Program-made: the position numbers and the translations under genes
Notes under the pieces: generated by a model
What the model was told of the DNA's origin: nothing
The model's database searches: none
What the model saw: the letters and a program-made list of their open reading frames with translations, nothing else
Source: Saccharum officinarum
Lineage: Eukaryota; Streptophyta; Magnoliopsida; Poales; Poaceae
Direction of reading: 5' to 3'
Assembly: GCA_020631735.1 (NCBI GenBank)
Contig: CM036201.1
Location: 73,303,253 to 73,367,252, forward strand
Length of the DNA: 64,000 bases
Shown: piece after piece, positions 42,522 to 54,200 of the stretch
Numbering within the stretch: position 1 is the stretch's first letter
Layout of the letters: every line of letters starts with the position of its first letter

Positions 42522-45500
42522 TGTAACACTTCGGGTGTTATAGTTGCTAATTAATCTGTCATGTTATCATATTGCATCGCAAAGCATCCATGGTTAGGTC
42601 AACCCTGTTATGCATTAACTAAAATGAGTTTACTTTTCTAGGTTGGATGAGCTTCTCAGTGGTGTGATTCGAACCGGAAACCCTAATTTCGAATGCCACC
42701 GCAAATACTTAGTCCATGCCCTGCGTAATTTGAGGTGTGTGACTGTGTTACACACTAGTGTCAAGTGTAGGGTACGAACTCAAGTACAACACATAAAATG
42801 AAGCTCCAAGTTTGAGTTTGAATTGGAATCCAAAAACTTGTCGCGAGTTTTCCGATTCGAATTTGAATTCAAATTTGGGAAGATATTAAAAGATTTTCAA
42901 AAGCTAATTTGGTCAACCAAGAGTGGCATTTGGTCAACCATGTCATGCTTGTCCAAATGATGCCCTTGGATGATGGTTTGATCATTAAATAATCACCAAT
43001 TAAGGTAGCAACAAATTTCAATTAAAAATTCTTCCGAAAAACCCTAAAATCCAAAACCTTGTTTTACCCCTTTTGAAATAATTCAAAATCTAAGCAAAAT
43101 TTGGGAAAAAGTTTAAAACCAAGTTTGTAGAACTTTTCAAAGGCTACAACTTTGGTGTTTTGAGTTTTCAAAGTTTTAGTAAAAAATGTGGAGCAATTTT
43201 GAAAAGAAGCAAATTTTAAATTTGACCCATTTTTATCCCCAAACTCAAATTTCGAAATGGAGGCAGATTTTGAAAATGGTTTGAGTAGCAAAGTTGTAAG
43301 TCTTGGTTAGATGTACAACTTTGGTGTTTGGAGTTTTTGAAGTTTCAATACAAAATCCAAAGTAATTTCTAAATTACCAAATTTTCAAAAAGTGTCCCCT
43401 TTTGAATTTAAACTCAAATTTCAAAATCCAGTTCGAATTTGAAAAAGTGTTCAATACAAAACTTGTAGAGCTTGAAATTCTGAAGATTTCATATCTTGAG
43501 AATTTTTCAAGTTCATATTCAAAATCTAAAGTAATTTGGCAAAAACAGTTTGAATTTGAAATTTGGGGGGGGGGGAGCTACAGTGCTCGGCGAATCACCG
43601 TCCGGCAACGCACGGCATGGGCGCCGGCGAGCCACCGGACGGCGTCCAGGGCCTTCTCGCGCGCCAGGACCGCCAGCGCGACGTCTCGCGTCTTCCAGTG
43701 ACCATCACTGTGACCGTCGCCCTATATATAGCCCGAGGTAACCGTGGCGTTTTTCGTTTTTCTCTGTTTTGCCGCCGCCGCCGCTAGCTCTGCCGCTCGC
43801 CTCTGCCGTCGTTAAGCCGCCACCAGCCACGCAAACCGTATCATCACGTTCGTCTCACCCTCGCGCACCTCTTGGTCCAACTGCTCTAGCCCTTTTTCCG
43901 CCCAAATCGCCGCACCACCGCTTCCTTCTCCAACACCGGCGACTGAGCATCACCGAGCCGCCTCACGTGGCCAGCCATCTCCACCGCCTCCCAGCGCCTC
44001 CTAGTGGCTTCGTTGTAATCACTGTGAGCTCCTGTTGCTTATCGTGCTTTCAATTTAGACTCTACCGTCATGGATCGCCGGGACACCGTGAGCCGCGAGT
44101 ACCGTGCCGCCATGGCCGGTGGGGTGTTACCTCTAGGGCGTTTGTGGTCGCGTGAGTGGTCCGGTGAGGTTCGCGGTGAGGAGTAGATCGTGTTAGACCG
44201 ATTGGTTGGGCGACCGACATCGTGATCGTCGGCCAGCCATCGTGCCATCGTCGCGGGAAAGAAGGCGAGAACGGAGGAGGGAGATGACAGTTGGGGACCG
44301 CGTGTCAGCGAGAGAGAGAGGAAGAGCGCGCGCGCGAGCAGGCCGCGCGGATGGGCCGCGATGCTGGGCCGCGCGGACGTGAGCGAGTGAGCGCGGGCGC
44401 GTGGCAGCTGGGCCGTTCGGCTGGGCCGAGCCGGCGGGAGAAAGGAGGAAGCGGCCCGATCGGAGTTTTTGTTTTTCTTTTTCAAAATGTGAATAGTACT
44501 AGTATTTGTTTATTTCATTTAAAATTCTATAGAGCTCCAAAATTAGTGAAAATTTTTGTGTAAAGTTTTCAAGATGTAAACTACTTAGGAAAAATATTAA
44601 ATGCTAAATTGGATTACTTTTTGCAAGTTAATTAATTAGTTCAATTAAATATTAAATGCAACTTCCATGAATTTTAGTAACTAATTTTTTAATCCAAAAA
44701 TCATGAAATTTATTATAACACTGTTTTAGGCCATGTTTAACCCATAGAAAAAGTTTAAGCTCAATTAGATAAAGTTTGATCTAATATTAATTAGGCCCTA
44801 ATTAATTAAATGTTTAAGTAATTGTTAAATTGTTAACTTTAAGTGTTGTGTGCCTTTTTGATTGAGTGATGACTTTGGGTCACTAATTCTTGGTGATCCT
44901 TGGCACCTTAATTTCATGATTGAGCTCGTTAGGAATATGTTTGGTAAGAAACGTTAGTATCGCGTAAGTTATCGCTTTTAGTTAGTAGGTTTTACTGTTT
45001 TGCGACTGTACCGCGAAGGAAGTTGTACTTAAGTCAAAAACTGTGGCATGTTATCGTCAAGCATCATGTTTATCACCGCATCATGTTAAGACATGTTTTA
45101 TACTCATGTAGTTCCCGCTTTCGAAGAAGTCGAAGTTGGCGAGCACGTCTTCGGAGAAGAGTTGTCGTCGGTGGGTTCCGGACCAGAAGTCGAAGTCTTT
45201 CAGCCCGAGTTAGTCGTCACGTCAGAGCAAGGCAAGCCCCGGTGCATTTAAACCCTTCCTTGAGTTTTACAAATCTTTATCACTGGTACTAGGGTTTATT
45301 GCATTAAGTAATTAGGAGTTGAGTGATAACCCAATTGCTGCATTATCATCCTTGATTATTGCGATATCAACCGTGATACCTGTTTTACTGAAAATGCGTA
45401 GTATGCTTCGCCATGCTTATGAGTTAAGCTTTTAAATGAAATGTTTACATGGCCATGATGGCATACTTAATGAATATTGAAAGATGAGAATGAACTTGAA

Positions 45501-46619
45501 AGGATCGGACGGGTGGTTTGGCCACTGCTAACATACATTGGGAAAGGAGTCTCAATGTAGTGTTTCTGCCTTGTTAGTTAAGGATCGTCCATTGTAGGCC
45601 CGCTTGTGTTTCGAGACTTTGCAACTAGCCTCATGCCTTGGGTAAGCCCAAAATGTTGGTGATTCTATTTTGAGAACGTCTAACCTCGCACTGGGAGTGG
45701 AGAGATGGCGAGAGTAGTGTGTACCCTCGTGGCCAAGGGCTGGATTGGAGGAGTACTGTGCTCTCGGGTGGCAATGGACATGTTCTGGTTTTGGGAGATC
45801 TAAATGAGGGTTGGCATATGCAAGATTTGGTTCTACATATGACATGAGGTTAGGGATCCCCAGCTGGGTATAATCGGTTTAAATCGTCATTGCTCCTCGG
45901 TTATGGAGACTCGATCACCTGTCCTACATCGTAGTTAAGAACTAGAATTGAAAGAAAGAATGAGAAATGTCTTGATGAGAATTACTTTGATCTAGATTAG
46001 AATCACTTAGAATTGGTTAATGAACCATCAATGGTAAAAGTAAAATATTGAAGGTAAGGATTTACTTTAGTAAGCTTTTCTGTGAAAGAAATTTTTATTC
46101 TTGAATACCCATACCTTGATTCCCTAAAGCTAGCATGCCCTTGGAGTCTTTTCTTAGTCGGGTAAGTCTTGTTGAGTACTTTTGTACTCAGGGTTTGTTA
46201 AACCCCTTGTTGCAGGTGCGGTTCATGAACAAGTCTGCTTTGAGCCTTGTTGCATAACCGTTGTGGCTGAAGAAAGTGACGACGAGTAGACTGTGTGGCC
46301 TCTGGGCAAGGCACTTCGCTTGTGTGTTTGTAATAAAGTTACTACTGATACTTCCCTACTACCGGTTTGTAATAATGTTACATAAGATTTGAAGTTTGGA
46401 AAGTGTGGTTTGTAAACTTAAGTTATTGTAAGACTTCCGCTACTTTACTCTGATGGTATTTTAAATAAACGGTTGTAATATTGCGATACTCCTGTGATTA
46501 GATCCTGTTCGAAGGAAAGCAGACCTTTTAAGTTATGAGGAACATAAGTACGGCTGTTAGAGGTCCTTATGATGATGATAGGTACATGTGGGCCATCATA
46601 ATTAGGAGGTTCTATGACA
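42522..46619 (+). repeat. 5' LTR of the Tekay-type element (4098 bp)
   Basis: Starts TGTAACAC and ends TATGACA next to the PBS. A TATA-like 'tatatata' lies at 43723-43730, followed by 'gcccgag' and a pyrimidine-rich leader, the likely promoter. There is a G run of 12-13 near 43565, and CpG-rich sequence from 43570 to 44460. Short ORFs in the GC-rich part have no domains. The rest is AT-rich and noncoding. Confidence 0.85.
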
Positions 46620-46621
46620 GT

Positions 46622-46633
46622 TGGTACCAGAGC
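46622..46633 (+). other. Primer-binding site of the Tekay-type element
   Basis: TGGTACCAGAGC, one change (T to C) from the initiator-Met tRNA complement, two bases after the LTR end. Confidence 0.8.
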
Positions 46634-46836
46634 TTAATTACTAGAGTTATTGTAGTATTACTTTGCAAAACTTCAAAATGGTTTGGATCGAATAAAAATT
46701 TAATATTGATATTTTGGTCCAAATTGCTTTTGGCTTATCCCAATCTACTTTCTGTAGTTTCCTTAGCTCATATTTGAAAGCTTCGTAGTGAAGTATCATG
46801 TTATATTGCCCTAAGTTACAAATGTTATTGCATGTG

Positions 46837-49096
46837 TGAAAGTCCCTAGTTTGGTTTTGGCTAATTGATGAAACCTAGGACTAACCTTTGTATCTAAGTG
46901 GATGATTTAGATAAAGGTGGTCATTGCATATGAGACATGACATTGACTCATGTGACCAAGATGATGAAGACCAAGATGAGGCTTGGCTCGATGGACCGGT
47001 TGTGAAGGTGAAGGGCAAGTCGAGGCTTCGAAGCGAAGGACCATGCGATGGTGAAGCTTGAGCAAGACTTGGCGCCGACGGACCAATGTGAAGAGCAAGT
47101 GAAGTCAAGGTCGATGGATCGAGACGGTCATGTGATGATATGAAGTGGATCATATCATTTGAAGAAACAAAATGGGCTCAAGGTAAAGGTATAACCATAG
47201 GGCCATTTTGTTTTACACTCAAGACACCATAGAGGGTGTGAGTGGTTTAGGGTCGATAGCCGAACTATTAAGAGGGGAAGTCTTATCGGTTATTCGACGC
47301 ACGGGTGCCACTAGGTGAATTCATGAAGTGCATTGCATGTAGGGCCTAGTGAGCTAACTAGAAAACCTTTGAAAATGATTGAGAAAATGCTAACACACAA
47401 GCACATGGAGATGTACACTTGATGGTGTTGGCACATTTGCAAAGGTGGCGTTGGTCGCGCTGTGGTTTGCGGGTAGAGAGGGGTTTGGGTTCCGCTCTCC
47501 CTCCCGCCGAGCATGCGAGCGCGGGATTCAGGCGATTTCGGGGAAATGAAATGCCTATTTTCCACTACGCCGGAAGTTGGAAAAGAAACGGAAGCGAACG
47601 GGGTCACTGAGGTGACCGGACGCTGCACCGGACGCGGTCTCGGTATGACCGGACGCGTCCGGTCAGTACAGCGCGGTATCGGGCGCGCGGGCTAGGGTTT
47701 GCAACCGGCGCGTCCGGTCACTGGCGGGACCGACGCGTCCAGTCAAGTGCCCAGAAGGAACTGCGGTTCGCAAGGACGATCGGACGCGTCCGGTCGTCGA
47801 GGGAGCTTACTGGACTCCGACCGGACGCTGGCACTGTCGCGTTCGGTCGTTGCAAGGAGCGCGTCCGGTCGTTGTTTCGCGGGCGCGGGTGCTGTGCGAA
47901 TCGGCGCGTCCGGTCGTTCGACAGGCGCGTCCGGTCATCGGGACCGGCGCGTCCGGTCGTTTTGAGAGGCGCGTCCGGTCATTGGTTTGACCGTTGGGGC
48001 CAGTGACCGTTGGAGGATCTAACGGTCGCATTTGAAATTTGAGGGACACGTGGACGTCGCAGGGCGACCGGACGCGGTTGAGCGCGTCCGGTCAGTTTCG
48101 ACCGGCGCGTCCGGTCGTCCCGAAAAAACGGTCAGTGTAGTGGCAACGGCTCTATTCGGATGGGAGGCTTATAAATACTCGTTGGCCGGCCCTTGGGGAA
48201 AAAACTCGTGATTTCTAACATCCTTATACATCCTTTGAGCTAGAGCATCATCTCCCACTCATCTCTCTTGAGTGATTGTAAATCATAAGTGAGATTGAGT
48301 GATCCCAAAGTGCATTGCATAGCTTGAGGGCATCTAGTGGCACTTGTGGGTGGTTTAGCCGGTGGGTTTCTTATTACTCTTGGAGAGTACCGCTCCTAGC
48401 CGGCTTGGAGATTGTTGGAGGCGTTGGCAAGAGAAGGTGATTGTTCTTGGCCACCTCCAGTTGTTTGTAAGAGGTTCTTGTGCTTTCCTCGGCGGGACGC
48501 CAAAACCAACTCTATTGGATTGCGCGTGTCATTGAGTTACCTCACTTGAGAGTGGTGTCTTGCGGTGCCTTGCGGGGCGTGCCTTGAGGGGCAAGTGACT
48601 TGAGGGTCACACCGAGGAACCATCTAAGTGTTGGTCGACACAACCGGTGACGTAGCTTGTCGGTGCACAAGTGAACACCGGGTGAACAAAAATATTGTGT
48701 CTCTTGTCTCCCGGTGATTGGTCTCCATATTGTGTTGTTGTCAATATTGATTGATTGTATATCATCTTGGTGATTGGCAACATCTTCACTCCACCGTTGG
48801 TATAAGATACACAATCCTATCTCTTGCATTTACTTTTACTAGATTATCTTGTGTAGCTCTAGTAGTAGCCTTTTCTAGTAGTTGTTAGCTTGCTCACTAG
48901 TGTAAGTTAGTGACTTAGCACTTGTGTGAACTAGAGATCATAATCTACTAGACTTGTGGATAGGAGGCTTGCATCACAACCTTTGGCTAAGCAAAACTCG
49001 CTTTACGCCGTTTGTTATTCTAACAAGTTTGCTTAGTGTTTCTCGTAGAATTTTTTATAGGCTATTCACCCCCCTCTAGCCATCTAGGACCTTACA
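46837..49096 (+). repeat. 5' LTR of Sirevirus B
   Basis: TGAAAGTCCC...CCTTACA. About 16 direct or inverted copies of GCGTCCGGTC lie at 47610-48120, upstream of the TATA box. Several join as GACCGGACGCGTCCGGTC or near versions. Confidence 0.93.
48170..48177 (+). promoter_or_regulatory. TATA box of the Sirevirus B 5' LTR
   Basis: TATAAATA followed by ctcgttggccgg, at the downstream edge of the palindrome array. The same box is at 56971-56978 in the 3' LTR. Confidence 0.75.
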
Positions 49097-49098
49097 AG

Positions 49099-49110
49099 TG
49101 GTATCGGAGC
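49099..49110 (+). other. Primer-binding site of Sirevirus B
   Basis: TGGTATCGGAGC, one mismatch (A to G) from the initiator-Met tRNA complement, two bases after the LTR. Confidence 0.88.
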
Positions 49111-49156
49111 CGTGGTCACCGTTTTAATCAAGGCTTAACATCCTTCGGTGTGAAAA

Positions 49157-51226
49157 ATGGCTCAAATTGTGTTCAATCATGTTGGGGGCAAGCCACCGTT
49201 CTTTGATGGTGTTAGTTCTTTTGCTCATTGGAAGAGAAAGATGACAATGTACCTTGGTTCTATTCATGAGAGAGTTTTGCAAGTCACCGAGAATGACTTT
49301 GCTATCATTGATCTCGATCATCTCACCGATGAAGATAGAGCAAATAGAACATGCAATAGAATGGCTCTCAATACACTTTACCATGGTATTGACACAAAAG
49401 TATTTGAGGGCATCAAGAACTTAGAATTGGCATATGAAGTATGGACAAGGTTGAGTGAAATATATGAGGGCACTAAGGTTGTGAAGAGTGCCAAGCTATA
49501 TGGGCTCAAGAGTGAGTTTGAGAACTTCAAGAAAAAGGATGATGAAACAATCATTGAAATGTTTCATAGATTGCAAGTAATTGTAAATGATCTCAAGAGC
49601 TTAGGGCACAAGACTCAAGACCAAGATTTTTGCCGTAAGTTCTTTTTGAGCTTACCTAGAAGATTCAAGATGTTGATCATGATGTTGCAAAGAGATGGGC
49701 TTGAAGCAATGAAGCCTAATGATTTGCTTGGTGAAGTATTGACCTATGATAAATATGATCAAGATGTTGATGATAAGGAGAAGGTGGAAGATGAGAAGAA
49801 GAAGAAGACCGTGGCATTCAAGGCCACCTCCTCCAAAGGCAAAGCTATCATCATAGAAGAAGAAGAAGAAGACAATAATGAAGATGAAGATTACGAAATT
49901 GATGATGAGGCATTTGCTTTTGTAGTCAAGAAAATGGGTCACATGTTCATTAAGAGAAGAGGCTTCAAAAAGAGAAATGACAATTTCAAGAGCAATGAGC
50001 AACAAAGGAAGTGCTTCAATTGTGATAGCACCGAACATCTTCAAGCCGATTGTCCCTATGACAAAAAGAAAAACAACAAGAGGGGCAAGTTTGAGAAGAA
50101 AAAGAAAGAATCCAAGATAACATTCAAGAAAGGCAAGAATGGAGTCTATGTGGCCACTTGGGAAAGTGATGATGATGATGAAGAAGAAGAATCATCCAAC
50201 AAGGCTTTTGCTTCCATTGCTATCAACAAGAAGCCTTTACTATTTGATTCATCCTCTTCATGCTTCATGGCCAAAGAAGCTAAGGTATTATATGATGAAA
50301 GTGATGTTGAAAGTGAAATGGAATATGTTCATGATAGTGATAATGATAAATATGATAATGAAAAAGATGATGATGATGAACCAACTAAAGAACAACTATA
50401 TGACTTGTTGCAACAAACTAGAGACATAGCTATTGCCAAGAACAAGGAGTGCAAGAAGCTTTCAATGAAAGTAGCAATACTTGAGAAAGTTCTTGGTGAG
50501 CTTAAGACCACTCATGAGAGTCTAGTGGAAGACCATGAGGATCTTGATAAGGCTCATTCCAAGCTTGAAAAAGCTCACTCATTGCTACTTGAGCAACAAG
50601 CAAAGAAGGAGGTTGTTGTATCATGTGATATAGGTGTTACATGTGATATAATTGATGAATCCTTTAATGAACCTATCATCATGTCAAATACTAACCCTTC
50701 TTGTAGCTCTTCATCCACCATCACTAACTCTACCTCCACTACTAGTGATGGTTTCACTTGTGATGCCTCACTAATGGTTGAGAATGAGACTCTCAAGAGA
50801 GAGGTGGATGAGCTCACTCACGCCCTAGGCAAGGCCTATGGTGGTGAGGCCCGTTTGCTTAAGTGCTTGGGTAGCCAAAGGTTCTCTCTTAACAAAGAGG
50901 GATTGGGCTACACCCCCAAGAAAGGCAAGTCGGCCTTTGCAACTCCAAAACCTAGCTTTGTGAAGAGCAATGGTCGGTTTTGCAATAGATGCAAGCAAGT
51001 TGGGCACCTAGAGCATAATTTCAATAAAAAGAACCAAAGCAAGAACCTTGTTAATGCTATACCTTATGATTCTTGCTATGTGCTTACCAAAGGTGTGAAG
51101 GGTGTGCAAGCTAAGTTTGTTGGTACACCCATTGTTGGCCCAAAGAAGAAGGCTATTTGGGTACCAAAGAGCTTAGTTACTAACCTACAAGGACCCAAGC
51201 AAAAATGGGTACCTAAGCTTCATTGA
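49157..51226 (+). CDS. Sirevirus B gag (689 aa)
   Basis: ATG at 49157 (MAQIVFNHVGGKPPFFDG). The Copia gag region (residues ~10-200) contains HWKRKMTMYLGSI and MFHRLQVIVNDLKSLG. Lys-rich and Glu/Asp-rich tracts follow, then zinc knuckle 1 CFNCDSTEHLQADC (~295), acidic tracts (DDDDEEEESS) and a coiled-coil-like segment (~430-490). The second knuckle reads CNRCKQVGHLEHNFN, where the fourth ligand Cys (present in Sirevirus A) is Phe. It ends KWVPKLH with TGA at 51224-51226. The nucleocapsid function is probably retained through knuckle 1. The substitution may weaken RNA packaging. Confidence 0.93.
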   Translation: MAQIVFNHVGGKPPFFDGVSSFAHWKRKMTMYLGSIHERVLQVTENDFAIIDLDHLTDEDRANRTCNRMALNTLYHGIDTKVFEGIKNLELAYEVWTRLSEIYEGTKVVKSAKLYGLKSEFENFKKKDDETIIEMFHRLQVIVNDLKSLGHKTQDQDFCRKFFLSLPRRFKMLIMMLQRDGLEAMKPNDLLGEVLTYDKYDQDVDDKEKVEDEKKKKTVAFKATSSKGKAIIIEEEEEDNNEDEDYEIDDEAFAFVVKKMGHMFIKRRGFKKRNDNFKSNEQQRKCFNCDSTEHLQADCPYDKKKNNKRGKFEKKKKESKITFKKGKNGVYVATWESDDDDEEEESSNKAFASIAINKKPLLFDSSSSCFMAKEAKVLYDESDVESEMEYVHDSDNDKYDNEKDDDDEPTKEQLYDLLQQTRDIAIAKNKECKKLSMKVAILEKVLGELKTTHESLVEDHEDLDKAHSKLEKAHSLLLEQQAKKEVVVSCDIGVTCDIIDESFNEPIIMSNTNPSCSSSSTITNSTSTTSDGFTCDASLMVENETLKREVDELTHALGKAYGGEARLLKCLGSQRFSLNKEGLGYTPKKGKSAFATPKPSFVKSNGRFCNRCKQVGHLEHNFNKKNQSKNLVNAIPYDSCYVLTKGVKGVQAKFVGTPIVGPKKKAIWVPKSLVTNLQGPKQKWVPKLH

Positions 51227-51237
51227 TTTGCTTGTAG

Positions 51238-54200
51238 GTTAATTACAAAGCCGGAGGAAGGCATTGGATTATTGATAGTGGGTGCACTCAACACATGACC
51301 GGTACATCAAGAATGTTTGACTCATTTAATGACAATGATAGTGGTGTTGATTCTATTACATTTGGCAATAACAAGAAAGGCAAGGTTATTGGCTTGGGCA
51401 AGATTGCAATATCAAATGACATGAGTATCTCAAATGTGTTGCTAGTTGAAAGTTTGGATTTCAATCTTCTATCCGTGGCACAAATATGTGATCTAGGCTA
51501 CAAATGCATCTTTGGGGTTGATGATGTGGAAGTTATTAGTGTGGATGGTTCAAATGTGGCATTCAAGGGCTTTAGATATGAGAATCTCTACCTAGTTGAC
51601 TTCAATTCTAGAGAAACTTCTTTGACAACTTGCTTAGTCTCCAAATCAAGCATGGGTTGGCTTTGGCATAGAAGGCTTGGTCATGTTGGCATGAAACAAT
51701 TGAAGAAGCTTACAACTCACAATCTTGTCAATGGTTTGAAAGATGTTGAATTTGAGAAGAATAAGCTTTGTAGTGCATGTCAAGCCGGGAAGCAAGTTGG
51801 AAGCTCACATCCAAAGAAGAGTACAATGAGCACATGCAAAGCATTTGAGTTGATGCATATGGATCTATTTGGACCAACAACATATACAAGCATAGGCGGT
51901 AACAAGTATGGCTTTGTCATAGTGGATGACTTCACAAGATTCACATGGGTATTCTTTCTTAGTGACAAAAGTGAAGTGTTTGACACCTTCAAGACATTTC
52001 TCACTAGAGTTCACAATGAGTTTGAGATTAGAATCAAGAAAGTGAGAAGTGACAATGGAAGTGAGTTCAAGAATACAAGAATTGAAGAACTTTGTGATCA
52101 TTATGGTATTGGACATCAATTCTCGGCCAAGTACACTCCACAATCAAATGGCCTAGTTGAGAGGAAGAATAGAACATTGCTTGATATGGCTAGATCAATG
52201 CTTCATGAGTACAATGTGAGTCAATCATTTTGGGATGAAGCAATCAATACCGCTTGCTACTACATCAATAGATTATATTGTCATCCATTGCTAGAGAAGA
52301 CCCCATATGAGTTACTTCATGGAAGAAAGCCCAATATTTCTTACTTTAGGGTGTTTGGTTGCAAATGCTATATCTTGAAGAAGGGCACTAGATTGGGGAA
52401 GTTTGACAAAAGATGTGATGAGGGGTTCCTACTTGGTTATTCAACTACAAGCAAAGCTTATAGAGTTTGGAACAACTCAAGTGGCATTCTAGAAAAAATC
52501 CATGATGTGCAATTTGATGAAACCAATGGGTCACAAGATGAAGAAGAGAATCTAGATGATGTTGGTGGAACTCAATTGGTGGAAGCAATGAAGAACATGG
52601 ACATTGGGGACATTAGATCAAAGCAAGTAATTGATATTCAAGATGATGATAAAGATCAAGTGCTCAATTCACCATTCAAGCTAGTTAGTGACTCTCAAGT
52701 GCAAAATTATGGTGCTAGTTCTTCTCATCGAGATACATCAAGTGATCAACCAAGCCCAAGCAATCAAGTGCAAGTACTCCAACCACAACATGTTTTAAGA
52801 GATCACCCCATTAATAGTATTATTGGTGATATTAGAAGTGGTGTGCAAACAAGATCAAGATTGACTATGTTTTGTGAGCATGCATCATTTATGTCAACCA
52901 TAGAACCAAAGAAGATAGAAGAAGCTTTGAGGGATGCCGATTGGATCATGGCTATGCAAGAAGAGTTTAACAATTTCACAAGAAATGTTGTTTGGGAGAT
53001 GGTAGAAAGGCCAAATGACTACAATGTGATTGGAACCAAGTGGGTGTTCAAAAACAAGCAAGATCAAGATGGCATTGTAGTGAGAAACAAAGCAAGACTA
53101 GTTGCTCAAGGTTACACTCAAGTTAAAGGTCTTGACTATGATGAGACATATGCTCCCGTGGCAAGATTGGAGGCAATAAGGATTCTATTGGCTTATGCTT
53201 GTGCACACAACATCAAACTATATCAAATGGATGTCAAAAGTGCATTTCTCAATGGGATCATCAATGAGTTAGTATTTGTTGAGCAACCGCCCGGATTTGA
53301 AGATGACAAGAAACCCAACCATGTCTACAAGTTGAAGAAGGCTTTATATGGCTTAAAGCAAGCACCTAGAGCATGGTATGAGAGGCTAAGGGATTTCCTT
53401 CTCTCTAAGGGATTCAAAATGGGCAAGGTTGATACTACTCTATTCACCAAGAAGATTGGAAATGATCTATTTATAGTGCAAATATATGTTGATGACATCA
53501 TCTTTGGATCAACCGATCAAGCTTATTGTGAAGAATTTGGTGCTATGATGGCCAAAGAGTTTGAAATGTCTATGATTGGTGAACTTAGCTACTTCCTTGG
53601 TCTCCAAGTCAAGCAATTGAAGAATGGAACATTTGTGAGTCAAGGGAAATACATAAGGGACATGTTGAAGAAGTTTGAAATGCAAGATGCAAAGCCAATT
53701 TCAACTCCAATGGGCACAAATGGCAATTTGGATAGTGATCTTGATGGCAAAATGGTGAATCAAAAGGAATATCGGTCTTTGATTGGAAGTCTACTCTATG
53801 TCACCGCATCAAGGCCGGATGTCATGTTTAGTGTTTGCATGTGTGCTAGATATCAAGCCTCACCTAGAGAGAGTCATCTCACGGCCGCAAAAAGAATATT
53901 GAGGTACTTGAAGCAAACAAGAAATGTTGGACTATGGTATCCCAAGGGGTCAAAGTTTGAATTGATTGGATATTCGGACTCCGACTATGGGGGTTGCAAG
54001 ATCAATAGGAAAAGCACAAGTGGCACATGTCAATTACTTGGAAGATCACTTGTGTCATGGTCCTCAAAGAAACAAAATAGTGTGGCAATCTCTACCGCCG
54101 AAGCCGAATATGTGAGTGCGGGAAGTTGTTGTGCACAATTGCTATGGATGAAATCAACTTTGAAGGATTATGGCCTCAACTTTAAGAATGTGCCGTTGCT

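Noticed and set aside
43402..44485. Several ORFs in the GC-rich part of the Tekay-type LTR
   Set aside because: Inside a 4.1-kb LTR around its promoter, with no domain and Arg/Ala/Ser-rich composition.
47311..48049. Repeated 60-105 codon ORFs in the Sirevirus LTRs (also at 56112-56850)
   Set aside because: They fall in CpG palindrome arrays, are duplicated only because the LTR is duplicated, and lack any protein features.
47606..48125. Possible CRISPR-like array of spaced repeats
   Set aside because: Repeats are irregularly spaced, in both orientations and without unique spacers. They are LTR promoter palindromes in a plant genome.
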